This document shows, in pieces, positions 52,383 through 61,591 of a stretch of 64,000 bases of DNA (the first letter of the stretch is position 1; every line of letters starts with the position of its first letter). The notes under the pieces were generated by a model. It searched no databases. It was not told the DNA's origin and was given only the letters and a program-made list of their open reading frames with translations. The translations under genes were made by a program, and so were the position numbers. The stretch is from Bradyrhizobium sp. 170 (GTDB lineage: Bacteria; Pseudomonadota; Alphaproteobacteria; Rhizobiales; Xanthobacteraceae), in the NCBI RefSeq assembly GCF_023101085.1, contig NZ_CP064703.1:3968001-4032000 (forward strand), read 5' to 3'.

Positions 52383-53384
52383 ATGACGATGCTCTTCGCT
52401 GCCTCCACTGCCAAGGCTGATGTCGCGGTTGATGACTGCTCCTCGCAGCCTGACGGGATGATCTGGATACCCGGTGGCACGTTCCGCATGGGGTCGGACA
52501 AGCATTATCCCGAAGAAGCTCCGGCGCACCGCGTCACCGTGGGCGGATTCTGGCTGGACCGCCATCCCGTGACGAACCGGCAGTTCAGGGAATTCGTAAG
52601 GGCCACCAAGCACATCACCGTCGCGGAAATCATACCCGATCCCAAGGATTATCCTGGAATGCTCCCGCACATGGTCTATGCGGGCTCGCTGATGTTCTCT
52701 CCCCCCGCGCATCCGGTCAACCTCCGCGACTTCAGCCAGTGGTGGACCTTCGCCAAGGGCGCGCAATGGCGGCATCCTTACGGACCCGGAAGCAACATTC
52801 GTGGTCTGGACGATCATCCGGTCGTGCATGTGGCCTTCAGCGATGCGGTCGCCTACGCGCAGTGGGCTGGCAAGGATTTGCCAACCGAAGCGGAGTGGGA
52901 ATTTGCAGCGCGCGGCGGGCTCGACGACACCGAATTTGCGTGGGGCGATGAATTCACGCCGGCCGGCCGCCACATGGCAAACACCTGGCAGGGAGAATTC
53001 CCTCGGCAGAATGCCAATGCCGATGGCTTCGAGCGCACATCGCCGGTGACTGCGTTCCCGGCCAACGGTTTCGGTTTGTACGACATGATCGGCAACGTCT
53101 GGGAATGGACTGCCGACTGGTATTCGCCGCGGCACGAAGCCGATGCGCCAAAAGCCTGCTGCATCCCGCAGAACCCGCGTGGCGGGCGCGAGGATGGCAG
53201 CTACGACCCCCGAACGACCAACGTCAAGATTCCACAGAAGGTCATCAAAGGCGGCTCGCATTTGTGCGCGCCGAACTACTGCCGACGCTACCGGCCGGCT
53301 GCGCGCCATGCGGAGCCGATCGATACTTCCACCAGCCATCTTGGCTTTCGGTGCATCAGGCGAGAAGCCTCTGATGCGTCATAA
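52383..53384 (+). CDS. Formylglycine-generating enzyme (sulfatase activator)
   Basis: A 333-residue protein of the SUMF1/FGE-sulfatase family. FGE oxidises a Cys of the sulfatase peptide to formylglycine using oxygen and copper. Features: IWIPGGTFRMGSDKHYPEEA, FWLDRHPVTNRQFREFV, DLPTEAEWEFAARGG, MIGNVWEWTADWY, and the active-site pair Cys295/Cys300 in GGSHLCAPNYCRRYRPAAR, with five-residue spacing as in human SUMF1 (336/341). So it is a catalytic FGE rather than an EgtB-type relative. ATG 52383 has GGGGGGTG upstream; the longer in-frame extension is less likely. The next gene, a sulfatase, starts 16 bases after its stop. Confidence 0.9.
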   Translation: MTMLFAASTAKADVAVDDCSSQPDGMIWIPGGTFRMGSDKHYPEEAPAHRVTVGGFWLDRHPVTNRQFREFVRATKHITVAEIIPDPKDYPGMLPHMVYAGSLMFSPPAHPVNLRDFSQWWTFAKGAQWRHPYGPGSNIRGLDDHPVVHVAFSDAVAYAQWAGKDLPTEAEWEFAARGGLDDTEFAWGDEFTPAGRHMANTWQGEFPRQNANADGFERTSPVTAFPANGFGLYDMIGNVWEWTADWYSPRHEADAPKACCIPQNPRGGREDGSYDPRTTNVKIPQKVIKGGSHLCAPNYCRRYRPAARHAEPIDTSTSHLGFRCIRREASDAS

Positions 53385-53400
53385 ACAGGAGAGCGAAGCT

Positions 53401-55218
53401 ATGTTGAGTGCCATATTCGCTGCCAAGCCACCATTAATTGCAACACCGCCACGCAAGACGCGTTGTTTGCTTAAGCGTTCATGCGCTGTCCTGCTGAGCG
53501 CGACGATGATGATGCCGCTGGCCGGCACGCCGGCAACCGCACAGCAGCCGGCTCGGCAACCGGCTCAGCAGCCGGCGCAGCCAGCTCAGCAACCGGCGCA
53601 GAAACCCAACATCATTTTCATCATGGGCGATGACATCGGCTGGATGCAGCCGAGTATCTACCATCGCGGCCTGATGGTCGGCGAGACGCCCAACATCGAT
53701 CGCATCGGGCAGGAAGGTGCGATGTTCACGGACTATGTGGCCATGCAGAGCTGCACCTCCGGCCGCAACGCCTTCTTCACCGGCATGTATCCGCTGCGCA
53801 CCGGCATGATCCCGCCACAGCTCCCCGGAAGCCCGTCCTACCTGCGGCCCGGCACGCCGGCGATCGCAAAGTTCATGCTCGATCTCGGCTACAACACCGG
53901 CGAATTCGGCAAGAACCATCTGGGCGACCACACCGATTCCCTGCCGACGGCACACGGCTTCCAGGAATACTGGGGCTATCTCTACCACCTCGACGCGATG
54001 CAGGGGGTGAGCTTCCCCGACATCAACAAGACGCCGCTCCAGCAGACTGTTGCACCGCCTTGCAGGAACACGCCGATTCCCGGCATCCCGGAAGTGCCCG
54101 GTGCCGTGGATCCCAAGACCACGCTGTGCCTCACGCCCCCTCGCAATGTCCTGTCGTGCAAGTCCTCGGACGGCACGAGCAAGAACCAGATGTGCGCTGA
54201 CGAGGGCCCGCTGACGCTGGATCGCTCGAAGACGGTGGACGAAGAGATCTCGACGAAGGTCATCGAGTTCCTCGACCGCAACGACCCGAAGAAGACCAAC
54301 AAGCCATTCTTCGTCTGGTACAACCCGGCGCGCATGCACGTCGTCACCGTGCTGCCGCCGAAGTACGAGGCCATGCTGGGCGAGCGCGGCGGCAAGGACT
54401 GGGGCACCAACGAAGCCGGCATGAAGCAGATGGACGACAACATCGGCCTCGTTCTCAAGAAACTGGACGACATGGGCCAGGCCAACAATACGATCGTTGT
54501 GTTCACCACCGACAATGGTGCCGAGGCGATCTCCTTCCCGGACGGCGGCGTGACCCCGTTCAAGGGCCAGAAGGGCGAGGCCTGGGAAGGCGGCTACCGG
54601 GCGCCGATGGTGATCAAATGGCCGGGCGTCATCAAACCCGGCACGGTGCACAACCAGTTGTTCGCCGCGCTCGATTGGGTGCCCACGCTGGCCGACATCG
54701 GCGGTGGGCCCAAGGGTGACGAACTGAAGCAGCAGATCGAGGCGGGCCGGTATCCCGGCATCGTCAAGACGACGTTGGACGGCGTCAACCAGCGTGACTT
54801 CCTGGAAGGCAAATCGGCCAAATCGGCACGCGACTACTTCTTCTATTTCTCGGGTTCAACGCCGTCGGCGGTGCGCTACAAGAACTGGAAGATGTATTAC
54901 ACCATGTCGCAGCCCGGGCCGGCCGGGTGGATCATGCCGCTGATCCCCTTCCACTTCACCTTGGTCCAGAACATCAAGCGTGATCCCTTCGAGCAGAGCG
55001 TCGGCATCGACCAGAAGTCGGCGATGAGCATGGGCGGTGCACTCGGCGCCCCGGCGACCGCCTTCCAGTACGACTGGAACATGCTGCCGATCGGCCAGCG
55101 GTTGTGGCTGGAACACCTGCTGTCGTACGAAAAGTACCCGCCGCTACAGCCGCCGGAGACCTACAACCTCTCTGGCATCCTGGAGCAGGTCAAGAACAGC
55201 CGGCACGCAAGCGACTAG
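53401..55218 (+). CDS. Exported sulfatase 1 (Cys-type, CTSGR)
   Basis: A 605-residue exported arylsulfatase-type enzyme that hydrolyses sulfate esters. The signal peptide (about 1-50) includes a hydrophobic VLLSATMMMPLAG, followed by a Gln/Pro/Ala linker of PAQQ repeats (about 53-75). The alkaline phosphatase-fold core begins NIIFIMGDDIGW (metal Asp pair). The activation site is C118-T-S-G-R122; canonical motifs are C-x-P-x-R. GKNHLGDHTDSLPT and FTTDNGAEAISFPDGG give further active-site residues. ATG 53401 has AGGAG nine bases upstream. Coupled to the upstream FGE. Confidence 0.88.
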   Translation: MLSAIFAAKPPLIATPPRKTRCLLKRSCAVLLSATMMMPLAGTPATAQQPARQPAQQPAQPAQQPAQKPNIIFIMGDDIGWMQPSIYHRGLMVGETPNIDRIGQEGAMFTDYVAMQSCTSGRNAFFTGMYPLRTGMIPPQLPGSPSYLRPGTPAIAKFMLDLGYNTGEFGKNHLGDHTDSLPTAHGFQEYWGYLYHLDAMQGVSFPDINKTPLQQTVAPPCRNTPIPGIPEVPGAVDPKTTLCLTPPRNVLSCKSSDGTSKNQMCADEGPLTLDRSKTVDEEISTKVIEFLDRNDPKKTNKPFFVWYNPARMHVVTVLPPKYEAMLGERGGKDWGTNEAGMKQMDDNIGLVLKKLDDMGQANNTIVVFTTDNGAEAISFPDGGVTPFKGQKGEAWEGGYRAPMVIKWPGVIKPGTVHNQLFAALDWVPTLADIGGGPKGDELKQQIEAGRYPGIVKTTLDGVNQRDFLEGKSAKSARDYFFYFSGSTPSAVRYKNWKMYYTMSQPGPAGWIMPLIPFHFTLVQNIKRDPFEQSVGIDQKSAMSMGGALGAPATAFQYDWNMLPIGQRLWLEHLLSYEKYPPLQPPETYNLSGILEQVKNSRHASD

Positions 55219-55246
55219 CCGCGTGAGACGAGCATGATGTGACCAG

Positions 55247-55270
55247 GCGGACGCCCTCACGGGCGTCCGC
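55247..55270. terminator. Hairpin between the two sulfatase genes
   Basis: GCGGACGCCC-TCAC-GGGCGTCCGC, a perfect 10-bp stem, 28 bases after the first sulfatase stop. No T tract, so it may be a partial terminator or an mRNA stabiliser that sets unequal expression of the two sulfatases. Confidence 0.55.
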
Positions 55271-55321
55271 ACACGACAGGTTAGCGATAAACGCGCTGAG
55301 TGAATCGGGAGGTTGCCTATC

Positions 55322-56920
55322 ATGAGCATCGTCAGGAACGCTTGTGTTGGTCTTCTCACATCGCTCGCTGCCGCGACGGCGCTGGTCTCGCCGCTGCACG
55401 CCCAGCAACAACAAAAGCCCAATATCCTTGTCATCATGGGCGATGACATCGGCTACTGGAACATCAGCGCCTACAATCGCGGCATGATGGGCTACCGCAC
55501 GCCCAGCATCGACCGCATTGCGAACGAAGGCGCGATCTTCACCGACTATTACGGACAGCAATCCTGCACCGCAGGTCGCGCGGCGTTCATTACCGGCCAG
55601 AGTCCGTTGCGGACGGGACTCTTGAAGGTGGGCCTGCCGGGAGCGAAGGAAGGCCTGTCGGGAAAGGATCCGACGATTGCCGATCTACTCAAACCGCAGG
55701 GCTATGCGACCGGGCAGTTCGGCAAGAACCATCTCGGCGACCGGAACGAATTTCTGCCCACGGTGCACGGTTTCGACGAGTTCTTCGGCAACCTCTATCA
55801 CTTGAATGCCGAGGACGAGCCGGAACATCCGGACTATCCGAAAAATCCAGCATTCAGGGCGCAGTTCGGTCCGCGCGGCGTCATGAAATGCGTTGCGACG
55901 ACCGTTGATACACCGGGTGACGATCCGCGCTTCGGCTCATGGGGCAAACAGAAGTGCGAGGATACCGGACCGCTCACCAAGAAGCGCATGGAGACAGTCG
56001 ACGAGGAATTCCTCGCCGCCTCCGTGGACTTCATCGACCGCGCCAATCGCGACAAGAAGCCGTTCTTTGTGTGGTTCAATTCGAGCCGCATGCACATCTG
56101 GACCCGTCTCAAGGCTGAATCCCAGGGCAAGACCGGCCTTGGTATTTATCCGGACGGCATGGTGGAGCATGACGGGCAAGTCGGACAATTGCTGAAGAAG
56201 CTCGATGATCTTGGCATCGCCAACAACACGATCGTGATTTACACGACCGATAACGGTGCGGAAACATTCTCCTGGCCGGACGGCGGCACGACGCCTTTCC
56301 GAGGCGAGAAAAATACCAACTGGGAAGGCGGCTATCGGGTCCCCGCGATGGTGCGCTGGCCCGGGCTGGTGCCCCCGCGAACCGAAATCAACGACGTGTT
56401 TTCGGCGGAGGATTGGGCGACGACGCTGGTCGCAGCGGCCGGCGAGCCCGACATCAAGACAAAGCTGCTGGTGGGCTACGATGCCGGCGGCAAGAATTTT
56501 AAAGTCCACCTCGACGGGTACGACCAGCGCGACCTTCTCGCCCGCAAGGGCGCCAACAAGCGCCGCGAATTCTTCTACTGGACCGATGACGGCAACCTGG
56601 CCGGCCTTCGTTACGACCAATGGAAGGCGGTATTCATGGAACAGAGGGCCCATGGGTTTGACGTGTGGGCGCAGCCGATGATTCAACTGCGGTTGCCGTC
56701 GCTGTTTAACCTCCGGTCCGACCCGTTCGAGCGGGCCCAGCATGAAGCTGGCGACTACGTCAAGTGGTTCGTAGAGCACGCCTTTTTACTCGTCCCGGCC
56801 CAGGGGATCGTGGGGCAGCACCTGATGAGCTTCCAGCAATTTCCGCCGAGGCAAAGACCGGGTTCATTCTCCGTCGAACAGGCGATGGAAAAGCTAAGGA
56901 ATCCACCATCCAGCAATTGA
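55322..56920 (+). CDS. Exported sulfatase 2 (Cys-type, CTAGR)
   Basis: A 532-residue exported sulfatase, shorter than and clearly diverged from sulfatase 1. The signal peptide is about 1-27 (ending PLHAQ). NILVIMGDDIGYWN gives the metal-binding Asp pair; the activation site is C82-T-A-G-R86, again without proline. GKNHLGDRNEF and YTTDNGAETFSWPDGG are conserved with sulfatase 1. GGGAGG precedes the ATG. The CxAxR form is known to be accepted by some sulfatase maturases. It is probably activated by the FGE encoded upstream; natural substrate unknown. Confidence 0.9.
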   Translation: MSIVRNACVGLLTSLAAATALVSPLHAQQQQKPNILVIMGDDIGYWNISAYNRGMMGYRTPSIDRIANEGAIFTDYYGQQSCTAGRAAFITGQSPLRTGLLKVGLPGAKEGLSGKDPTIADLLKPQGYATGQFGKNHLGDRNEFLPTVHGFDEFFGNLYHLNAEDEPEHPDYPKNPAFRAQFGPRGVMKCVATTVDTPGDDPRFGSWGKQKCEDTGPLTKKRMETVDEEFLAASVDFIDRANRDKKPFFVWFNSSRMHIWTRLKAESQGKTGLGIYPDGMVEHDGQVGQLLKKLDDLGIANNTIVIYTTDNGAETFSWPDGGTTPFRGEKNTNWEGGYRVPAMVRWPGLVPPRTEINDVFSAEDWATTLVAAAGEPDIKTKLLVGYDAGGKNFKVHLDGYDQRDLLARKGANKRREFFYWTDDGNLAGLRYDQWKAVFMEQRAHGFDVWAQPMIQLRLPSLFNLRSDPFERAQHEAGDYVKWFVEHAFLLVPAQGIVGQHLMSFQQFPPRQRPGSFSVEQAMEKLRNPPSSN

Positions 56921-56972
56921 ATTCGGCATGGTTCCGATTGGAAGCGAGCAGCGAAATTCAAAGGAGTCCATC

Positions 56973-57749
56973 ATGACCATCAAGAGTCGAACCGGCTGCA
57001 TGATTATCGCACTCCTGCTCTGCGGGGCGGCACCGGCGCTGGCCCAGACCACGCCTTCGACGCCGCAGCACGAGCCGCTGCAGAAGACGATTGGTCAAGC
57101 CAAGCCGGAGATTGTGCCGTCGTTGATCGTCATGAACGCCCGCGGCGCCAGCCTGCAGGGCGGGAAACTGACACTCACCGGCGTGGCGCCGAACTCGATC
57201 GTTTTCGCGGACCGCCCGGTGCGAGCAGCAGGGCATTCGCTCACGGCTAACCTGCTGGAGGAATGGTCGCCAAACAATGCCAGCGATGAGAGCTTTACCA
57301 AGGATCCGCCGAACGCCACCGTCTCGGTGTTCAGCACGGACGGGTCGAAAATCCGCGATGCCGTCGTGGTGCTGAAGACGGCGAAGCTCGAGGGTGACCG
57401 GCTGACCTTCGACGTGGATGTGCTCGAAGGCGATCTGGCGGGCGGCGACGGGCCGGCGGCACTCTTCATCGACCGCTTCGGATTCGGCGGCTTCCACGGT
57501 GGTGGCTTTCATGCTGGCGGCATGGGCGGCTTCCACGCTGCGGGCTTCCGCGGCGGCTACGCGCGGGTCGGGGGCGTCGGCGCAGCCGGCGTCTGGCGTC
57601 GTCCCTACGTCGCTCGCGGTGCCTTCTATCGCGGAGGCTACGGTGCTGCCGCGGTTGGTGCCGCCGCGGTGGGTGGGGCTGCGCTGGGTGCTGCGGCAGC
57701 CAGCAACTATCCCTACTGCGGCTATTATCCTTACCCGCCCTGCTACTAA
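56973..57749 (+). CDS. Exported Gly/Ala/His-rich hypothetical protein
   Basis: A 258-residue exported protein. Signal peptide about 1-25 (MTIKSRTGCMIIALLLCGAA, ending LAQ). A middle domain of about 120 residues (SLIVMNARGASLQGGKLTLT) is followed by a Gly/His-rich, low-complexity tail from about 170 (GFGGFHGGGFHAGGMGG), ending NYPYCGYYPYPPCY with two Cys. Such tails can bind metals. AAGGAG lies seven bases before the ATG. It lies just after the sulfatases, so a role at the cell surface or in metal handling is possible. Family not recognised. Confidence 0.75.
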   Translation: MTIKSRTGCMIIALLLCGAAPALAQTTPSTPQHEPLQKTIGQAKPEIVPSLIVMNARGASLQGGKLTLTGVAPNSIVFADRPVRAAGHSLTANLLEEWSPNNASDESFTKDPPNATVSVFSTDGSKIRDAVVVLKTAKLEGDRLTFDVDVLEGDLAGGDGPAALFIDRFGFGGFHGGGFHAGGMGGFHAAGFRGGYARVGGVGAAGVWRRPYVARGAFYRGGYGAAAVGAAAVGGAALGAAAASNYPYCGYYPYPPCY

Positions 57750-57833
57750 GACTGCACGAGCCATGCATACGCCTTTGCGCGCAGCATTGATGATTGAAAA
57801 CTGGCTGGTGTACGAGCCTGAAAGGGATCAATC

Positions 57834-58868
57834 ATGAAACCGATCGTGCGATTTCCGCTCGTGGACCGCCGCATCCTCCTCTCGTCGCTGGCGACGCTGC
57901 CCTTGCTCTCCGCCTCGCTCCGCTCCACCTCCGCGCTGGCACAGGCACGCGATCCACTCCCGTCCTGGAACGACGGCGCGACCAAATCGTCGATCCTCGA
58001 CTTTGTCGCGCGCGTCACGACGCAGGGCGGGCCCTTCTTCGTCCCGGTCGACCAGCGCATCGCGACCTTCGACAATGACGGCACGCTATGGATCGAGCAG
58101 CCGATGTATGTGCAACTGGCTTTCGTACTCGACCGCGTGAAGGCCTTGGCGCCAATGCATCCGGAATGGAAGACCAAGCAACCGTTCGCGGGGGTGCTGG
58201 ATGGCGATCTGAAAGCGGTGATGGCTTCCGGCGAGAAGGGATTGGTCGAACTGATTGCGGTGACGCATGCCGGTATGACCACGGCGGAGTTCGAGAAGAT
58301 CACCTCCGAATGGCTCGCGACCGCGCGCGATCACCGCTTCAAGCGGCCCTATACTGAACTGGTCTACCAGCCGATGCTCGAACTGCTCGCCTACCTCCGG
58401 GCCAGCGGCTTCAAGACCTTCATCGCGTCAGGGGGCGGCATCGAATTCATGCGGCCGTGGACCGAACGGATCTACGGAATACCGCCGGAGCAGGTCATCG
58501 GCTCATCGATCAAGACCCGATTTGAGATGAAGGACGGTGCGCCAACGCTCTTCCGGCTACCCGACATCAACTTCATCGACGACAAGACGGGAAAGCCGAT
58601 CGGTATCAACGAACACATCGGTCGCCGTCCGATTGCAGCCTTCGGCAATTCCGACGGCGATCTCGAAATGCTGCAATGGACGACGCTCGGCGCCAGTGGC
58701 GCGCGGTTCGGCCTGATCGTGCACCACACCGACGCGGAACGCGAATACGCCTACGACCGCCATTCGCATTTCGGCAAGCTCGACGTAGCGCTGGACGCAG
58801 CGGCGGTGAACAAGTGGACCGTGGTCGACATGAAGAAGGATTGGAAGCGGATTTTTGCGTTCGACTAG
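57834..58868 (+). CDS. Exported HAD-family hydrolase
   Basis: A 344-residue protein with a twin-arginine-like signal (DRRILLSSLATLP, about 11-23; cleavage near LAQ/A). The mature part is a haloacid dehalogenase-fold phosphatase: motif I IATFDNDGTLW with Asp80/Asp82 (nucleophile and acid/base) and motif IV FGNSDGDLEML. Between them is an about 170-residue cap region. Periplasmic phosphatases of this type act on phosphoesters. It is on the same strand as the sulfatase block and 84 bases after the Gly-rich gene. Substrate unknown. Confidence 0.85.
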   Translation: MKPIVRFPLVDRRILLSSLATLPLLSASLRSTSALAQARDPLPSWNDGATKSSILDFVARVTTQGGPFFVPVDQRIATFDNDGTLWIEQPMYVQLAFVLDRVKALAPMHPEWKTKQPFAGVLDGDLKAVMASGEKGLVELIAVTHAGMTTAEFEKITSEWLATARDHRFKRPYTELVYQPMLELLAYLRASGFKTFIASGGGIEFMRPWTERIYGIPPEQVIGSSIKTRFEMKDGAPTLFRLPDINFIDDKTGKPIGINEHIGRRPIAAFGNSDGDLEMLQWTTLGASGARFGLIVHHTDAEREYAYDRHSHFGKLDVALDAAAVNKWTVVDMKKDWKRIFAFD

Positions 58869-58919
58869 GCAGCGGCGTCTCGCCCGCCTGTTTCGTATCA
58901 AGAAAGCCGAGCTCGGCCG

Positions 58920-60029
58920 ATGCTCATTATTCTTTGCCTCTACTTTGTAGCGCTTTGGCTCCTGTTCTCGAAATTCAAGGTCGTGCGTTGGGGATGGCTC
59001 TCCGGGACCATCTCGGTCTTCATCGGCGCCTTGATCTTGGCTACATTCCTGGCGCTGTTTAATTATCTGACGCCGTCCGGCAAAGTGACGGTGACCGGAC
59101 GGGTTGTCGAGGTGACGCCGAACGTGAGCGGTCAGATCGTTGCGATTCCGGTGAAGCCGAACGTGCCGGTAAAGATGGGTGACGTTCTGTTCCAGATAGA
59201 CCCGGCGCCGTTCCAGTTTAAGGTGAATCACCTGCGGGCTTCACTGGCCGCTGCACAACAGCAAGCCCAGATACTGAAGTCGAGCTACGAACAGGCAACC
59301 GCCAATGTTGCTGGACTGGAGGCGCAGGCCAAATTCAATGCAAAGCGCCTGAAGGACATTCAGACGCTCTACGAGAGCGGAGCCAATACCGAATTCAGGG
59401 AGCAGGATACCCAGGTTCAGTTTGAGACCGTGTCGGCACAGCTCGGTGCGGCCAGGGCAGCACAACAGGGCGCCAAACTGGCGCTGGACTCCGAGATCGG
59501 CGGCGTCAACACCACCGTCGCGCAGGTTCAGGCGCAGTTGGAAAATGCCGAGTGGGAATTGTCGCAGACGACGGTTCGAGCGCCAGCCGACGGTTACGTG
59601 ACCCTCGTAACGCTGACGGTCGGCGACCGTGCGCTGCAGGCCCGCTCGGTAATGTCGTTCGTAGTCGAAAACGAGATCACAATCATCGGGATGTTTTCAC
59701 AAAATGGCTTCCAGACGATCAAGGTCGGCGCGCCGGTCGATATCGTCTTCGACAACGTTCCCGGCCGCATCTATCACGCAAAGATCACCGCTATCCCTAA
59801 GGGTATCGGTCAGGGCCAGGTCGCTGTGTCAGGGACCCTTGCCCGAACGACGTCACTCGGCGGCGCGACTGCTTTTCCCGCGGAAATTTCCGTTCCCGAC
59901 GAAATGAGCCGGGATTCGCTACGGCTCGGCATGTCCGGGAACGCCACAGCCTTTGCCGAAAAGGCAGGCGTGATCGGTCTTCTTGCCTCCATTCTCGTCT
60001 GGGTCAGCTCCTATACCGCTTACCTCTAG
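58920..60029 (+). CDS. HlyD/EmrA-family membrane fusion protein
   Basis: A 369-residue periplasmic adaptor anchored by N-terminal membrane helices (LIILCLYFVALWLLF and SGTISVFIGALILATFLALF). The lipoyl-like part includes VTPNVSGQIVAIPVKPNVPV; a coiled-coil hairpin (about 100-190) is in QQQAQILKSSYEQATANVAG; a beta-barrel domain follows (APADGYVTLVTLTVGD). The C-terminus ends in a further hydrophobic helix (LLASILVWVSSYTAY), unusual for EmrA. No MFS or ABC partner is adjacent. It may serve an inner-membrane pump encoded elsewhere. Confidence 0.85.
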   Translation: MLIILCLYFVALWLLFSKFKVVRWGWLSGTISVFIGALILATFLALFNYLTPSGKVTVTGRVVEVTPNVSGQIVAIPVKPNVPVKMGDVLFQIDPAPFQFKVNHLRASLAAAQQQAQILKSSYEQATANVAGLEAQAKFNAKRLKDIQTLYESGANTEFREQDTQVQFETVSAQLGAARAAQQGAKLALDSEIGGVNTTVAQVQAQLENAEWELSQTTVRAPADGYVTLVTLTVGDRALQARSVMSFVVENEITIIGMFSQNGFQTIKVGAPVDIVFDNVPGRIYHAKITAIPKGIGQGQVAVSGTLARTTSLGGATAFPAEISVPDEMSRDSLRLGMSGNATAFAEKAGVIGLLASILVWVSSYTAYL

Positions 60030-60056
60030 GCAAGTGTTGGAGGCAACCGTCGAGAT

Positions 60057-61316
60057 ATGCTCTCTAACGCGATCAGCTTCCTCCGGGATCACCTCTTCAC
60101 CATGCCGGTGCTCGCGAAGTTCGCGGTGGGGATGGTGATGCTTGTCATCATCCCCAGGCTTTCCCGCCGATTGCATGTTCCTGTACCTGTAGGTCTGCTG
60201 CTTAGCGGCGTTTTAGTTGGGCCGTATGTTCTGGACATCTTTGGCAAGGTCCGACCGATCGCAGATTTCCTTGCGGAATTGGGCAAGCTGCTGTTGATGT
60301 TCTTTGCGGGCCTGGAAATCAATCTTGATCTGTTTCGGCGCGCCCGAAACCGCTCGATTGCCCTCGGCATCGCCACGACCGTGATCCCTCTGGTGCTCGG
60401 CACCATCGTTGGGCTCGCATTCGGCTACGCCGCGATTCCGGCGATCGTGATCGGGTCGCTGCTGGCTTCGCATACGCTGCTGGGGCTAAGCATAGTGAGC
60501 AGGCTCGGCCTGGGCAGCCTAGAGCCGGTGACGGTAGCGGTTGGCGCCACGGTGATATCAGACACGCTGTCGCTCGTGGTATTCGCTATTTGCGTCTCGA
60601 TTTACACGACCGGTTTTTCTCCGTCCGGTCTGGCGCTCCTGCTGGCCGAGATCGCCGGCTATATCTTGCTGGTCCTGTTCGGCCTGAGTCGCCTCGGCGC
60701 CTATGTACTCAAGCGCGTCGAGAATGAGGAGGACGCTTACTTTGTGCTGATGCTAAGCATCATGGCCATCGCAGGCGTGCTTGCGGATGCGATCCAGCTG
60801 CCGGGCATCGTGGGTGCGTTCCTTGCGGGCCTAGCCATCAACGCCTCGGCACAACACGCGCCGGCAAGTGTCAAGCTGGCGTTTCTGGCTAAATCGCTGT
60901 TCATTCCGATCTTCTTTGTCGTTACCGGATTCCTGATCAACCCGATCACCTTTGTTTACGGGATTTTCGACAACTTCCTGCTCGTTGCCAGTGTCATCGG
61001 CGCTCTGCTCCTCGGCAAGTGGATAGCCGCCTGGGGCGTGGGTCACGCGTTTGGCTACAACCGGAATGAACAGCTCACGATCTGGTCGCTCACGCTGCCA
61101 CAAGTTGCCGCCACGCTTGCCGCGACACTGGTCGCGCATGAAACGCTCGATGCGGCCGGTCAACGGCTGCTCGACAATCGAATGCTCAATGTCGTGCTTG
61201 TGCTTGTGTTCGCAACATCAGTCCTTGGTCCGGTGTTGACTGAGCGGTTTGCGTCTCGTCTGTCGACTGGCCCCCGAGCTGAACTCGATCGTCGATCGGG
61301 GCCGCACCACATGTAA
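60057..61316 (+). CDS. Cation:proton antiporter (CPA2 family)
   Basis: A 419-residue membrane protein with about 12 helices, the transmembrane part of KefB/KefC-like CPA2 antiporters. Signatures are VGLLLSGVLVGPYVLDIFG, FLAELGKLLLMFFAGLEINL (antiporter acidic residue), and DAIQLPGIVGAFLAGLAINA. No C-terminal RCK/TrkA-N domain is present, so it cannot be glutathione-gated like KefB. It may exchange K+ or Na+ with protons and affect periplasmic acidity. It follows the HlyD gene by 27 bases on the same strand. Confidence 0.87.
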   Translation: MLSNAISFLRDHLFTMPVLAKFAVGMVMLVIIPRLSRRLHVPVPVGLLLSGVLVGPYVLDIFGKVRPIADFLAELGKLLLMFFAGLEINLDLFRRARNRSIALGIATTVIPLVLGTIVGLAFGYAAIPAIVIGSLLASHTLLGLSIVSRLGLGSLEPVTVAVGATVISDTLSLVVFAICVSIYTTGFSPSGLALLLAEIAGYILLVLFGLSRLGAYVLKRVENEEDAYFVLMLSIMAIAGVLADAIQLPGIVGAFLAGLAINASAQHAPASVKLAFLAKSLFIPIFFVVTGFLINPITFVYGIFDNFLLVASVIGALLLGKWIAAWGVGHAFGYNRNEQLTIWSLTLPQVAATLAATLVAHETLDAAGQRLLDNRMLNVVLVLVFATSVLGPVLTERFASRLSTGPRAELDRRSGPHHM

Positions 61317-61591
61317 CGCTGGTCGGGAAAAGCGCCGGCCGGCCAAGTCAACAACGAAATGGTCCACATCATTGACCTATCCTTGCCGACGCCTTTGCCC
61401 GCATCAAGGTAACGCTTCGGCAAGCGAGCCTCAGTGAGGGACACCAGTGGATGACTAAAGCGTGGCCGGCTTGCGATAAATTTTTTTGGAGCGGCTTCTT
61501 TTTAGAGCGGCCTGTGGCCAAACAACCACAGGCTTTAAACCTCGACTCTGATCTACTTGGCTCGGTGTTCGCGCGTTTTTGGGAGGTTTAG
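61317..61591. other. 275-base gap upstream of the outer-membrane protein gene
   Basis: No gene is supported. Features: an A/T-rich run GATAAATTTTTTTGGAGCGG (about 61475-61494) and TTTTTGGGAGGTTTAG just before the ATG at 61592. A promoter for the following gene is likely here, so that gene may be a separate transcript. Confidence 0.4.
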
